Shown here piece after piece: positions 17,241 through 25,499 of a stretch of 64,000 nt of DNA; the first letter of the stretch is position 1; each line of letters begins with the position of its first letter. Below the pieces are notes generated by a model. That model searched no databases. It saw only the letters and a program-made list of their open reading frames with translations, and was not told the DNA's origin. Position numbers and translations under genes: made by a program. Origin of the DNA: Pseudomonadota bacterium (GTDB taxonomy: Bacteria; Myxococcota_A; UBA796; UBA9615). The stretch spans positions 124,001 through 188,000 of the forward strand of contig JAAESI010000242.1 of the NCBI GenBank assembly GCA_024229515.1, in the 5' to 3' direction.

Positions 17241-18118
17241 TCGACGTTCGCCGCCTGCTCTTTGATCTTCTCCAGCACCGACTTGAGCTCGACCGCGCAG
17301 CCGGCGATCGAGGTCTCGGATGCCTTGCTCCCGATCGTGTTCGTCTCGCGGCCCATCTCCTGGACCAGGAACTCCAGACGCCGCCCGACCGCCTCGTCCG
17401 ACTGCAGGAGCGCCCGCGCTTGCGCGATGTGCGAACGCATCCGGGCGATCTCTTCGTCGACGGCGGCACGGTCGGCGGCGATCGCGGCCTCCTGGGCGAG
17501 GCGTACGGGATCGAGCGGGGCGGCGCCGTCCAGCAGCTCGGTGAGGCGGGCCTGCAGCCGCTCCCTGGCACGCGCCGGAACCTCGGCTGAGGCCGCGGCG
17601 ACCTGGTCGGTCAGCTCGGCGACCCGGTCGACGTGGCCGCCCAGGTCCGCCGCCATGCGGGCCCCCTCGTCGCCGCGCATGACGATCAGGGCCTCGAGGG
17701 CGGCATCCAGCGCCGCCAGCACGGTCTCCTCCTCGGCCGAGGTGTCGACGTCGGCTTCCCGCGTGGACATGACCCCGGGCATCGCCAGCAACGCCGCCGT
17801 CGTCGGCTCGCCCGTGGTGCCCAACGCCTCGGACAGCTCGCGGGCGCGGGCCACGATGGCGGAGGCCAGCGGCAGGTCCACCACCACCTCGACGTCGCTG
17901 GCCCGCAGCGACTCACGGCGCGCGAACAGCTCCACCCGGCCCCGCTCCAACCGCTCCTTGCAGCGGTTCGTGAGCGCCTGCTCGAACGGGCTCCAGGCGC
18001 GCGGGAGCTTGGCCTTCACGTCGCAGAAGCGGTGGTTGACGGTGCGAAGCTCGACGGTCGCGCGGACCTCGTTGCGCTCGCTCGTTCCTCGGCCGTAGCC
18101 GGTCATCGATTGGGTCAA
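17237..18118 (-). CDS. yicC: YicC-family endoribonuclease
   Basis: 293 residues, the usual length. The family N terminus MTQSMTGYGRG, VELRTVNHRFCDVKAKLPR and the C-terminal EMGRETNTIGSKASE signature are all present. YicC proteins are implicated in RNA decay, and yicC-gmk adjacency is common in bacteria. It overlaps the upstream glycosyltransferase gene by 4 bases and gmk by 4 bases. Confidence 0.94.
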   Translation of the reverse strand: MTQSMTGYGRGTSERNEVRATVELRTVNHRFCDVKAKLPRAWSPFEQALTNRCKERLERGRVELFARRESLRASDVEVVVDLPLASAIVARARELSEALGTTGEPTTAALLAMPGVMSTREADVDTSAEEETVLAALDAALEALIVMRGDEGARMAADLGGHVDRVAELTDQVAAASAEVPARARERLQARLTELLDGAAPLDPVRLAQEAAIAADRAAVDEEIARMRSHIAQARALLQSDEAVGRRLEFLVQEMGRETNTIGSKASETSIAGCAVELKSVLEKIKEQAANVE

Positions 18119-19359
18119 GACGGGGTCTCCGGGGCGGACGGAAGGGTACTACGGACGCGGTTGAGCATCGCGTACAAGCGCTCCCCGATCTGCTCGGGGG
18201 AGACCCGACTCTCGGCGGCCTCCCGGGCTTGATCGGCGAGCCCGCGCTGGTGTCCGGGGTCGCGGTACAGCTCCGCCAGCGCGCGGATGAGGTTGGCGTG
18301 AAGCGGCTCGGTCCGCCCTCCCCTCGTCGCCGTCGCGACGAGCACGCCCCCCCCCTCGGGCGTGAAGTCGAAGTCGAAGCCGGGGAGATCCGAGGTGATG
18401 ATCGGGAGGCCGCGGGCCCGGGCTTCCAGCAAGCTCACGGGCACGCCGTCACGATCCCCGTCCTCGGCCACCCGACACGCCAGCACGCAGGCGTGGAACT
18501 GCCCCTCCACAATCAACGCTTCCACGTCCTCGATGGGGAGCGCTCCCAGCATCTCGATGGTGAGGTTGCCGCCGTGCTGGCCGAGTGCGCCCGCGAGGCT
18601 GCGCAGGGCGAACCGCTCCGGGCCGTCCCCCACGATCGTCAGCTCGATCGGCGTGCCCTCGACGGCGAGGCTGGCGCACGCCTTCATCAGCAGATCGTGC
18701 CCCTTCTTGGCGACCATGCGACCCACGCTGAGTACCCGCAGCGACGAGCCGGGAGCCGGCGCCGCAGCCCGCTCGGGGGGCACGGTGACGGGGCACTCCA
18801 ACAGTTCGACCCGCTCGCTGGGGAGCCCCAGCCGCAGGAGGCGGTCCCGGTGGAAGGGCGTGATGGTGGTGACCAGGTCGCTGGATCGCACGATCCAGGA
18901 GAAGTCCTCCACCGGCACGAAGAGGTCGCGGGCGTGCACCGCGACGCTCACGGGGATGCCCGCCATCGTTCCGGCGGCGACGGCGAAGCGGGCGGTCTCG
19001 CTCGCGAAGTGGCAGCGCACCACGTCGATGTCCAACGCCTTCCACTTGCGCGCAAGCCAGGCCACACGCCGCAGATCCCGCCGTCGTCCGGCGGTCGACC
19101 AGGCGGCCCGCACGGCTGCAAACGCGGGCCGCTCCTCCATCGCGATCGTGCTCGCGATCGCGCGGGGACTGGACGGTCGAGGCACCACCCGCGTCTCCTT
19201 GTAGAGCGGCTCGTGGCGGGCGTGGCGGACCGCGCTTGCGACCCGGTCGAGCACGAACGGGAGCACCTCGGCCCCCGCGCGCTGCACCGCCAACGCCTCG
19301 TCGAGCACGAACGTCTCCGACGGCGCAGGCAGGTACCGCATGAGGTACGCGACCCTCAT
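18115..19359 (-). CDS. GT4-like glycosyltransferase
   Basis: 414 residues with the two-domain GT-B fold. The N-terminal acceptor domain starts MRVAYLMRYLPAPSETFV. The C-terminal nucleotide-sugar domain has LSVGRMVAKKGHDLLMKA, ELTIVGDGPER and GVPVSLLEARARGLPIITSD, the GT4 donor-binding block. It is the last of five tandem glycosyltransferase genes and probably acts on LPS or a surface polysaccharide. The ATG at 19357-19359 overlaps the previous gene by 4 bases and begins where homology begins. Confidence 0.88.
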   Translation of the reverse strand: MRVAYLMRYLPAPSETFVLDEALAVQRAGAEVLPFVLDRVASAVRHARHEPLYKETRVVPRPSSPRAIASTIAMEERPAFAAVRAAWSTAGRRRDLRRVAWLARKWKALDIDVVRCHFASETARFAVAAGTMAGIPVSVAVHARDLFVPVEDFSWIVRSSDLVTTITPFHRDRLLRLGLPSERVELLECPVTVPPERAAAPAPGSSLRVLSVGRMVAKKGHDLLMKACASLAVEGTPIELTIVGDGPERFALRSLAGALGQHGGNLTIEMLGALPIEDVEALIVEGQFHACVLACRVAEDGDRDGVPVSLLEARARGLPIITSDLPGFDFDFTPEGGGVLVATATRGGRTEPLHANLIRALAELYRDPGHQRGLADQAREAAESRVSPEQIGERLYAMLNRVRSTLPSAPETPS

Positions 19360-20438
19360 GCTTCGGCGGTCCTGCGCAGCGAGCGGGCGCGATCGGCCCA
19401 GGAGGCACGGGGCACAAACGGGGGCCGGCCTTCGGCGAGGCTGGAGCGGACCGCCGAGGCGAGCTCGTCCGGGTCGTCGGGGGGGACGAAGCGAGCTGCC
19501 CGGCCCCCCAGGAGCTGCCGGATCGAGGGCAGATCGGTGGTCACCAGCGGGAGCCCCGAACCCGCCGCGTCGGCGGCCTGGAGCGGGCACAGCCGCGTCT
19601 CGGTGTGGTCGTCCCGGGGGTACAGGGCGAGCCACGCGCCCGCCTGATCCAGCAGATCCTCACGCGCGGGGCCCCAGTGAGCGCCGACGAGCCGGACCCG
19701 CCCCTTCAGCGCGGGGTCGCGTTCGACGGAGGCTGCCCAACGGCCGACCCGCTCGTGATCCTGGTCCTCACCCGCGATCCACAGCGCCGGGAGGCGGGGG
19801 TCACGCCGCCACGCTTCCAGGGCCAACTCCAGGCCGTCGCGGCGGTGCAGCCCCAGGGCGAGCACGGGCGGGTTCGGCTGGTTGGCGGCGGCGGCTCGCT
19901 CCTGGGCGCGTCCCCGGTCCAATCCACACGCGTTTGGCATGACCTGGACCCGAGCCGGTTCGACCCCCGCTTGACGGAGGTCTTCGGCGAGGCCCGCGGC
20001 GACGGTGATGTGCAGATCGGCCGCCGCCAGCGCGGCTGCATGCGTGGGGTTGGTGGGATCGGGGCGTACGTGCCACTCCAGGAGCACCCGGCGCCACCGG
20101 CCTCCCTCGGCGGCGGCCACGCGGGCGTCGCGGCACAGGAGCGTGGAGCTTGGATCCCGGAGGCGGCGAAGCGAGCGCCGGAAGAGGAATCCCGCGGTCG
20201 GAGGACGGAAGCGACGGCTCGGGCGGACCACGGTCAGCGCCTCGGACAGCGGCCGCCCCAGCCAGGCTTCCATCGAGTCGGGCACCCCCTCCGACAGGCC
20301 TGCATCGCCGACCAGGGTCACCGACGGCACCCCTGATTCGGCCAGCCCGACGGCCTGTTGGAACGCCTGCCAGCCCTGCGGTCGGGGTGACGGAAGCGCG
20401 GCTCGAACCGCGACCACCCAGGCGGATTCGGCGGTCAT
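19356..20438 (-). CDS. Glycosyltransferase (GT-B fold, divergent GT4)
   Basis: 360 residues. The C-terminal half shows a GT4-like donor domain: VLALGLHRRDGLELALEAW, LWIAGEDQDHERV and RLCPLQAADAAGSGLPLVTTDLPS. The canonical E-x7-E is not clear, so it is a divergent member. Sugar and acceptor are unknown. The ATG at 20436-20438 overlaps the upstream gene by 4 bases. It belongs to the run of coupled glycosyltransferase genes between ffh and yicC. Confidence 0.78.
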   Translation of the reverse strand: MTAESAWVVAVRAALPSPRPQGWQAFQQAVGLAESGVPSVTLVGDAGLSEGVPDSMEAWLGRPLSEALTVVRPSRRFRPPTAGFLFRRSLRRLRDPSSTLLCRDARVAAAEGGRWRRVLLEWHVRPDPTNPTHAAALAAADLHITVAAGLAEDLRQAGVEPARVQVMPNACGLDRGRAQERAAAANQPNPPVLALGLHRRDGLELALEAWRRDPRLPALWIAGEDQDHERVGRWAASVERDPALKGRVRLVGAHWGPAREDLLDQAGAWLALYPRDDHTETRLCPLQAADAAGSGLPLVTTDLPSIRQLLGGRAARFVPPDDPDELASAVRSSLAEGRPPFVPRASWADRARSLRRTAEA

Positions 20439-21565
20439 GCGTGCACCCCGGAGATCTCGCCGGTCGTGACCGGGCGGGGGATGGGCGGCGGCAGGAGTGC
20501 CCTCCGAACCGCCGCGGCGAGGTGAGCCGGGGTGTGGGCCCCGATCACCCGCGCTCGACCGGCGAGTCCGAGCCTCGTGCGCAGGCTCGGGTCGCCCGCG
20601 AGGCGGGCCAGGGCCGACATCAGGTCGATCGAATCGCTCGGGCGATCCAGGAGCAGCCCGGTGGTCTCGTGGAGCACCGCCTCGGCGGCCCCCGCGGAGC
20701 GGCCCCCGATCACGGGCAGACCGCGCACTCCGGCCTCGAGGAAGACGAGGCCGTAGCCCTCGGTGTCGCCTCCGGGCTCGGTCCGCGCGGGCATCAGGAA
20801 CACGTCCGCCCCCGCCCACGCCCGCTCAAGCGAAGGCTCGTCCAGGGGGCCCGCAATGTCGATCCAGGGGCAGTCGTCGGCGAGGTCCCGCAGGCGCTCG
20901 TGGTCGGGCCCCTCCCCCACGATCGTCAGGTGCACCGAGCCGCCGAGCCGCCGGACCGCGGCGATGGCGACGTCCTGGCCCTTGCGAGGGATCAGGCGGC
21001 CCACGGTCAGCGCGCGGAGGGGGAACGAAGCCCCCGAGGTGCGCACCACTGGAGGAACCACGGGCACCGCCGCCGGCACCACCGACACGCGGTTCACCCC
21101 GCGGGCCTCCAGCTTGGAGCGCATCCAGTGGGTCAAGCACAGCCAACGCAGGCCATCGTCCAGTACCGCGTCGCGCTGCCGCTTCCGCAGCCCGTCGAGC
21201 CGACCGGTCACGTCGCGGCCGTGGGCGAACACCGCCACCTGCGCGCGATCGGGACGCCAGCCTCCGGCCAGCGGCTCCCAGGTCATCGCGAGCACGGCGT
21301 CGGGGGCGAAGCGGGCGGTGGCGTCGTCCAGGGCGGGCCCCCACAGGCGCGCCCCACGCTTCGCCCAGGAGCGTCCCGGGAATCCGATAACGGACACCGG
21401 TGAGGGGTGCTGGGCGATCGCGCGGCCCCGCTTGCCCCCGCCGCGGGTCCACACTTCGACCTCGTTGCCCGCGGCCGCCACGGCTTCGGCGAGCGTGAGC
21501 GTGATCGCGGCCACGCCGCCGCCGGCGAACGCGGGCCAGTCGGGGGAGACGAGGGCTAGGCGCAT
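20435..21565 (-). CDS. GT4-family glycosyltransferase
   Basis: 376 residues. N terminus MRLALVSPDWPAFAGGGVAA is a typical GT4 acceptor-side start with a glycine-rich loop. The donor domain has LTVGRLIPRKGQDVAIAAV, LTIVGEGPDHERL and DTEGYGLVFLEAGVRGLPV, where the two Glu of the E-x7-E motif are present. Predicted inverting/retaining state and sugar cannot be read from the sequence. Overlaps neighbours on both sides by 4-10 bases. Confidence 0.9.
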   Translation of the reverse strand: MRLALVSPDWPAFAGGGVAAITLTLAEAVAAAGNEVEVWTRGGGKRGRAIAQHPSPVSVIGFPGRSWAKRGARLWGPALDDATARFAPDAVLAMTWEPLAGGWRPDRAQVAVFAHGRDVTGRLDGLRKRQRDAVLDDGLRWLCLTHWMRSKLEARGVNRVSVVPAAVPVVPPVVRTSGASFPLRALTVGRLIPRKGQDVAIAAVRRLGGSVHLTIVGEGPDHERLRDLADDCPWIDIAGPLDEPSLERAWAGADVFLMPARTEPGGDTEGYGLVFLEAGVRGLPVIGGRSAGAAEAVLHETTGLLLDRPSDSIDLMSALARLAGDPSLRTRLGLAGRARVIGAHTPAHLAAAVRRALLPPPIPRPVTTGEISGVHA

Positions 21566-22539
21566 CGGTCCTCCGGTTGCTCCGGCACGGCTGCGCGGAC
21601 CGCCTCCAGCACCGCCTCCACCGACAGATCGGCCAGGCAGCGATGGTGGCGCTTGGGGCACACAGCGCTGCCGTGCAACGAGCAGGGCGAGCAGCCTGAC
21701 CCGGTGCGGAGCGCGACGCCCGTCTCGTCCCAGACCCAGAAGCCCGTGTCGGTGGGGGTGGGACCGAAGAGCCCGATCGGGGCCGCCCCCAACGCCCCCG
21801 CGACGTGCAGTGGGCCGGTGTCCCCCGCGACGACCGCGGCGCAACGGCTCAGCCCTTCGAAGAGGCCCGTGAGCGAGGGGGCGGGCCAGACGTCGGCGCC
21901 GACGGCCGCGGCGAGGCTGCGCTCCTCCTCGGAACCGAACACCACGAGCGGCCCCGACCACGCCTCGGCGAGGGCGGCGAACCGTTCGACGGGCCACTGC
22001 TTGGTGGCATGGCCGGCGCCCGGGACGAGGCCGAGCAGTCCCGGCTCTCTCGCCCCGAAGGGGCCGAACCGAGGCACCGGCGTGGGTCGCGGTCCGGGCA
22101 CGATCCCGAGCTGCCGCATCCCGCGCTCGGCGGCGTCCATGTGGCGCTCCGGCCAGGAGAACCGAGGCATCACGGGAAGCTGCGGGGCGAGCACGCGCAG
22201 CCGTCGGCGCACGTCCTCCTTGCCCACGCCCAGCCAGGGATGTCCCCGACGCAGCCGACGGGACGCCGCGACGCGGTGAAGGTCGAGGACCAGATCGGGC
22301 GAACCGACCTCCGTGGTGATCTCGACCTCGGGGAGGGCACGCGCAAACGCATCGACGTAGTGCGGATCGGTGACGAGCTTGAGCCGGACGTGGGGGGTCG
22401 CACTCAGCCAGCGCAGCGCCGGCTCGACCATCACCAGATCGCCCAGCCGGCCCAGCCGAACCGCCGCGATCTCCAACGATCCGGCGCGCGCCGGCGTGGT
22501 CCGGGTGCCTCGGCGGAACCCTCGGCGGCGATCACGCAC
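21556..22539 (-). CDS. GT9-family (heptosyltransferase-like) glycosyltransferase
   Basis: 327 residues. GT9 signatures: VRLGRLGDLVMVEPALRWL at the N terminus, LVPGAGHATKQWPVERFAAL at the domain junction and VVAGDTGPLHVAGALGA for donor binding. A Cys-rich block GSGCSPCSLHGSAVCPKRHH near the C terminus is seen in several heptosyltransferase relatives. Likely adds a heptose or similar sugar to the LPS core. I prefer the GTG at 22537-22539, which overlaps the upstream gene by 8 bases. A longer upstream extension is shadow sequence. Confidence 0.86.
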   Translation of the reverse strand: MRDRRRGFRRGTRTTPARAGSLEIAAVRLGRLGDLVMVEPALRWLSATPHVRLKLVTDPHYVDAFARALPEVEITTEVGSPDLVLDLHRVAASRRLRRGHPWLGVGKEDVRRRLRVLAPQLPVMPRFSWPERHMDAAERGMRQLGIVPGPRPTPVPRFGPFGAREPGLLGLVPGAGHATKQWPVERFAALAEAWSGPLVVFGSEEERSLAAAVGADVWPAPSLTGLFEGLSRCAAVVAGDTGPLHVAGALGAAPIGLFGPTPTDTGFWVWDETGVALRTGSGCSPCSLHGSAVCPKRHHRCLADLSVEAVLEAVRAAVPEQPEDRCA

Positions 22540-23419
22540 GGGCGGCCTCCAGGACCTGGTCGACGGCGATCGCATGCATCGACGTGCCGCGAACGATATG
22601 GGCCCCCTCGGGCGCATACCGTCGCGGATCGGTGGCTCCGAAGAGCACCACCGCCGAAGCCCCCGCCGCCGACGCGAGGTGCGCCGTGCCGGTGTCGGGC
22701 ATCACCACCCGACGGGCGCGCAGGGCCGCGCCCGCCCACGACGCGGGGGACAGCGTGGTCTCCCCGGCAGCGCACGGAACGCCCAGTGCGGTTGCGGCTC
22801 TCTGAGCCACGGCGGTGTCCTCGGGGCCGGGTCCGCCCGTCACCGCGACCGATCCGAGGGACCGCCCCAGAGCGATCCAGCGATCCGTCGGCCACCGCTT
22901 CGAGGCCGAGCCTTCGGCCCACGGATGAAGCAGGTACTCGGGCCGCCCCGCCGCCTCCCACCAGGCCTCCCCGGCGGGATCGACCTGGAACGGCGTCGGC
23001 GCGACGTCGGTGTCGGGCTCGCCACTGAGGGCTTCGAGCGCGGTCTCGACCGTGCGCTCGTACAGGGTGCGTTGGTGCAGCGTCGCGATCGTCCCCTCGA
23101 CGGGGTGGGTCAGCAGCAAGCCCCGGTGATCGACGCGGGTGCCCACGACGATCCCCGCGCGGGCGCGCCGGGCCGCGATCGCGACCCGAAGGGAGGCCGC
23201 CAGGAGCACAGCCCCGGAGCCGCGCTGGCGGATCCAATGATCGCTGGTGGGCTCCCACGGCCCCTGGCCGTCGAGCACCTTGGCGGGGAGCGCGCGGCCC
23301 ACGAGCCGGAGTCGGCTCCCGGGCAGACCGGCGGCGAGCCGACGCAACGACGGCAGCGCCATCACGGCATCACCGAGGTGGTTGGGGACAGCGACCTGAA
23401 CGAGGGTCGGCGACGGCAC
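22532..23419 (-). CDS. GT9-family (heptosyltransferase-like) glycosyltransferase
   Basis: 295 residues, a second GT9 member. Visible are VAVPNHLGDAVMALPSLRRL, LLHPWAEGSASKRWPTDRWIAL and VVMPDTGTAHLASAAGA. Together with its neighbour it suggests sequential sugar additions to the LPS inner core. GTG start, 12 bases after the ffh stop, so the glycosyltransferase genes continue the ffh transcript. Confidence 0.88.
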   Translation of the reverse strand: MPSPTLVQVAVPNHLGDAVMALPSLRRLAAGLPGSRLRLVGRALPAKVLDGQGPWEPTSDHWIRQRGSGAVLLAASLRVAIAARRARAGIVVGTRVDHRGLLLTHPVEGTIATLHQRTLYERTVETALEALSGEPDTDVAPTPFQVDPAGEAWWEAAGRPEYLLHPWAEGSASKRWPTDRWIALGRSLGSVAVTGGPGPEDTAVAQRAATALGVPCAAGETTLSPASWAGAALRARRVVMPDTGTAHLASAAGASAVVLFGATDPRRYAPEGAHIVRGTSMHAIAVDQVLEAARA

Positions 23420-23431
23420 GGCGTCGGCGGT

Positions 23432-24997
23432 CTACCGGCGGTTCTTCTTGCGCGCGGCGCGCTGCTTCTTGCGGGCGGCCTTCTTCTTCTTGGGGTTGCC
23501 CTTCTTCTTGCGCTCCCCTGGCATGCCCATTCCGGGCATCCCCGGCATGCCGCCGTCGGCGCCCGCCATCTCCCCCAGGCTCGACAGCATCGACGGGTCC
23601 ATGCTCATCCCCTGGCGCTTGAGGCGGGCGAGGCCGGCAGCCTGCTTCATGCCCGGCATCTTGCCCATCAGGCCGGTGGCGCGACCCATCTCCTTCATCA
23701 TCACGCGGGCCATGCGGAACCGCTCCATCAGGTCCTTGACCTGCTTGATGCCGTGTCCGGAACCACGCGCCACACGCTTCATGCGGCTGTCGTTGATGAG
23801 GTCGGGGTTGCGACGCTCGGACTTCGTCATCGAGTCGATCATCGCGCGGATGCGGACCAGCTCCTTCTCGTCGACCTGGAAGCCCTTGGGCATCATGTCG
23901 CCGATCATCGGCATCTTCTCGAAGATCTCCTGCAGCGGGCCCATGCCCTTGAGCATCTCCAGCTGCTGCACGAAGTCGTCGAAGTTGAAGTCCCCCTTGA
24001 GGATCTTCTCGGCGTCCTTCTCCGCCTGCTCGGTGTCGACGACGTCCTCGAAGTCCTGCATCAGGCCGACGATGTCGCCCATGCCGAGGATGCGGGAGGC
24101 GAGCCCCTCGGGGCGGAACTCCTCCAGCCGGTCGAGGCCTTCGCCGACGCCGACGAACTTGACCGGTACGCCGGTCACTTCCTTGATCGAGAGCGCCGCA
24201 CCGCCGCGGGCGTCACCGTCCAGCTTCGTCAGCACGAAGCCCGACAGCGCCAGCCGCTCGTGGAACGCATTCGCGGTGCGCACGGCGTCCTGGCCGATCA
24301 TCGCGTCGCAGACGAACAGCACGTTGCGGGGGTTGGTGGCCTCTCGGATCCCCTCCAGCTCCTTCATCATCGTGTCATCGATGGCGAGGCGGCCGGCGGT
24401 GTCGAAGATGACGACGTCGCGGCCGACGCTGGTCGCCTGCTGCATCGCCATCTGGCACAGCTGGACCGGCGGGATCCCGCGCAGCGAGAAGACCGGGATG
24501 TTCATCTTGCGGCCCAGCACCATGAGCTGCTGGACGGCCGCGGGGCGGTACGTGTCCGCCGCCACGAGCATCGGCTTCTTCTTCTTCTTGGTCTTGAGGT
24601 ACTTCGCCAGCTTGGCCGACGTGGTCGTCTTGCCCGACCCCTGGAGCCCCACCATCATGATGGCCGTGGGCCCCTTGTTGGCGTACTCCAGCTCGACGTC
24701 CACCGGACCCATCAGGCCCGCCAGCTCGTCGTAGCAAATCTTCACGAAGTGATCGGCCGGCGACACCTTCATCGTGTCGCGCTTCTTCGTCTTGGCCTTC
24801 ACCTTGACGACTTCGCCGACGGCCTTCTCCTTGACCCGCTCGACGAACCCGTTGACCACGCCGTAGTCGACGTCGCCCTCCAGCAGGCTGACGCGGATCT
24901 CCCGCATCGCCTCGGAGATGTCGTCCTCGCTGATCTGGGTCTGCCCCTGCATCTTCAGGCGGACACCACGGAACCCGTCTGTCAGCGTCTCGAGCAT
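23432..24997 (-). CDS. ffh: Signal recognition particle protein Ffh
   Basis: 521 residues, slightly longer than usual owing to a Lys/Arg-rich tail. It binds 4.5S RNA and signal peptides and, with FtsY, targets membrane proteins. The N domain is followed by the GTPase: GLQGSGKTTTSAKLA (G1), DTAGR (G3), TKLDGDARGG (G4 region). The Met-rich M domain carries NPDLINDSRMKRVARGSG and a run of Met-rich helices that bind signal peptides. No ffs RNA gene was recognised nearby. It lies 38 bases after dut. Confidence 0.97.
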   Translation of the reverse strand: MLETLTDGFRGVRLKMQGQTQISEDDISEAMREIRVSLLEGDVDYGVVNGFVERVKEKAVGEVVKVKAKTKKRDTMKVSPADHFVKICYDELAGLMGPVDVELEYANKGPTAIMMVGLQGSGKTTTSAKLAKYLKTKKKKKPMLVAADTYRPAAVQQLMVLGRKMNIPVFSLRGIPPVQLCQMAMQQATSVGRDVVIFDTAGRLAIDDTMMKELEGIREATNPRNVLFVCDAMIGQDAVRTANAFHERLALSGFVLTKLDGDARGGAALSIKEVTGVPVKFVGVGEGLDRLEEFRPEGLASRILGMGDIVGLMQDFEDVVDTEQAEKDAEKILKGDFNFDDFVQQLEMLKGMGPLQEIFEKMPMIGDMMPKGFQVDEKELVRIRAMIDSMTKSERRNPDLINDSRMKRVARGSGHGIKQVKDLMERFRMARVMMKEMGRATGLMGKMPGMKQAAGLARLKRQGMSMDPSMLSSLGEMAGADGGMPGMPGMGMPGERKKKGNPKKKKAARKKQRAARKKNRR

Positions 24998-25035
24998 GGC
25001 TGCTTCTCCCTAAGAAACGATGGCCGCGGAGTCTA

Positions 25036-25485
25036 TCAGCCAGCCGTGCCGGTGGAACCGAATCCAGCGGTTCCGCGACGCGTTCCGTCCAGTTCGTCGA
25101 TCTCCACCACGGTCACAGGCGCGACCTCGGCGACGACCAACTGGGCCACCCGCATCCCCCGCTCGATGGCGAAGGGGGCGGAGCCGTGGTTGATGAGGAG
25201 GACCTTCACCTCGCCGCGGTAGTCCGCGTCGATGGTTCCGGGAGCGTTCAGCACGGTCACCCCGTGCTTGAACGCGAGGCCCGACCGCGGTCGAACCTGA
25301 ATCTCGACCCCGACCGGGACGGCCATTTGCAGCCCCGTCGGGATCGCAGCCCATTGTCCAGGCTGCAGAACCGAAGGCGCCGCCGCGCGGACATCGAGTC
25401 CCGCCGCACCATCTGACATGGCGCGGGGAAGCTCGATGTCCGCGTCGGACTCCGGATGGAGTCGGCGGATCCTCAGTTCAATCAC
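25036..25485 (-). CDS. dut: dUTP diphosphatase
   Basis: 149 residues, trimeric dUTPase type. Its five motifs are visible: AGLDVRAA (1), RPRSGLAFKHG (2), VLNAPGTIDADYRGEV (3, catalytic Asp), RGMRVAQLVV (4) and RGTAGFGSTG (5, phosphate-covering tail). It hydrolyses dUTP to dUMP, keeping uracil out of DNA. The GTG at 25483-25485 gives a normal family N terminus and lies 14 bases after pnp. Confidence 0.96.
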   Translation of the reverse strand: MIELRIRRLHPESDADIELPRAMSDGAAGLDVRAAAPSVLQPGQWAAIPTGLQMAVPVGVEIQVRPRSGLAFKHGVTVLNAPGTIDADYRGEVKVLLINHGSAPFAIERGMRVAQLVVAEVAPVTVVEIDELDGTRRGTAGFGSTGTAG

Positions 25486-25499
25486 GAGTCTTTCGACTC

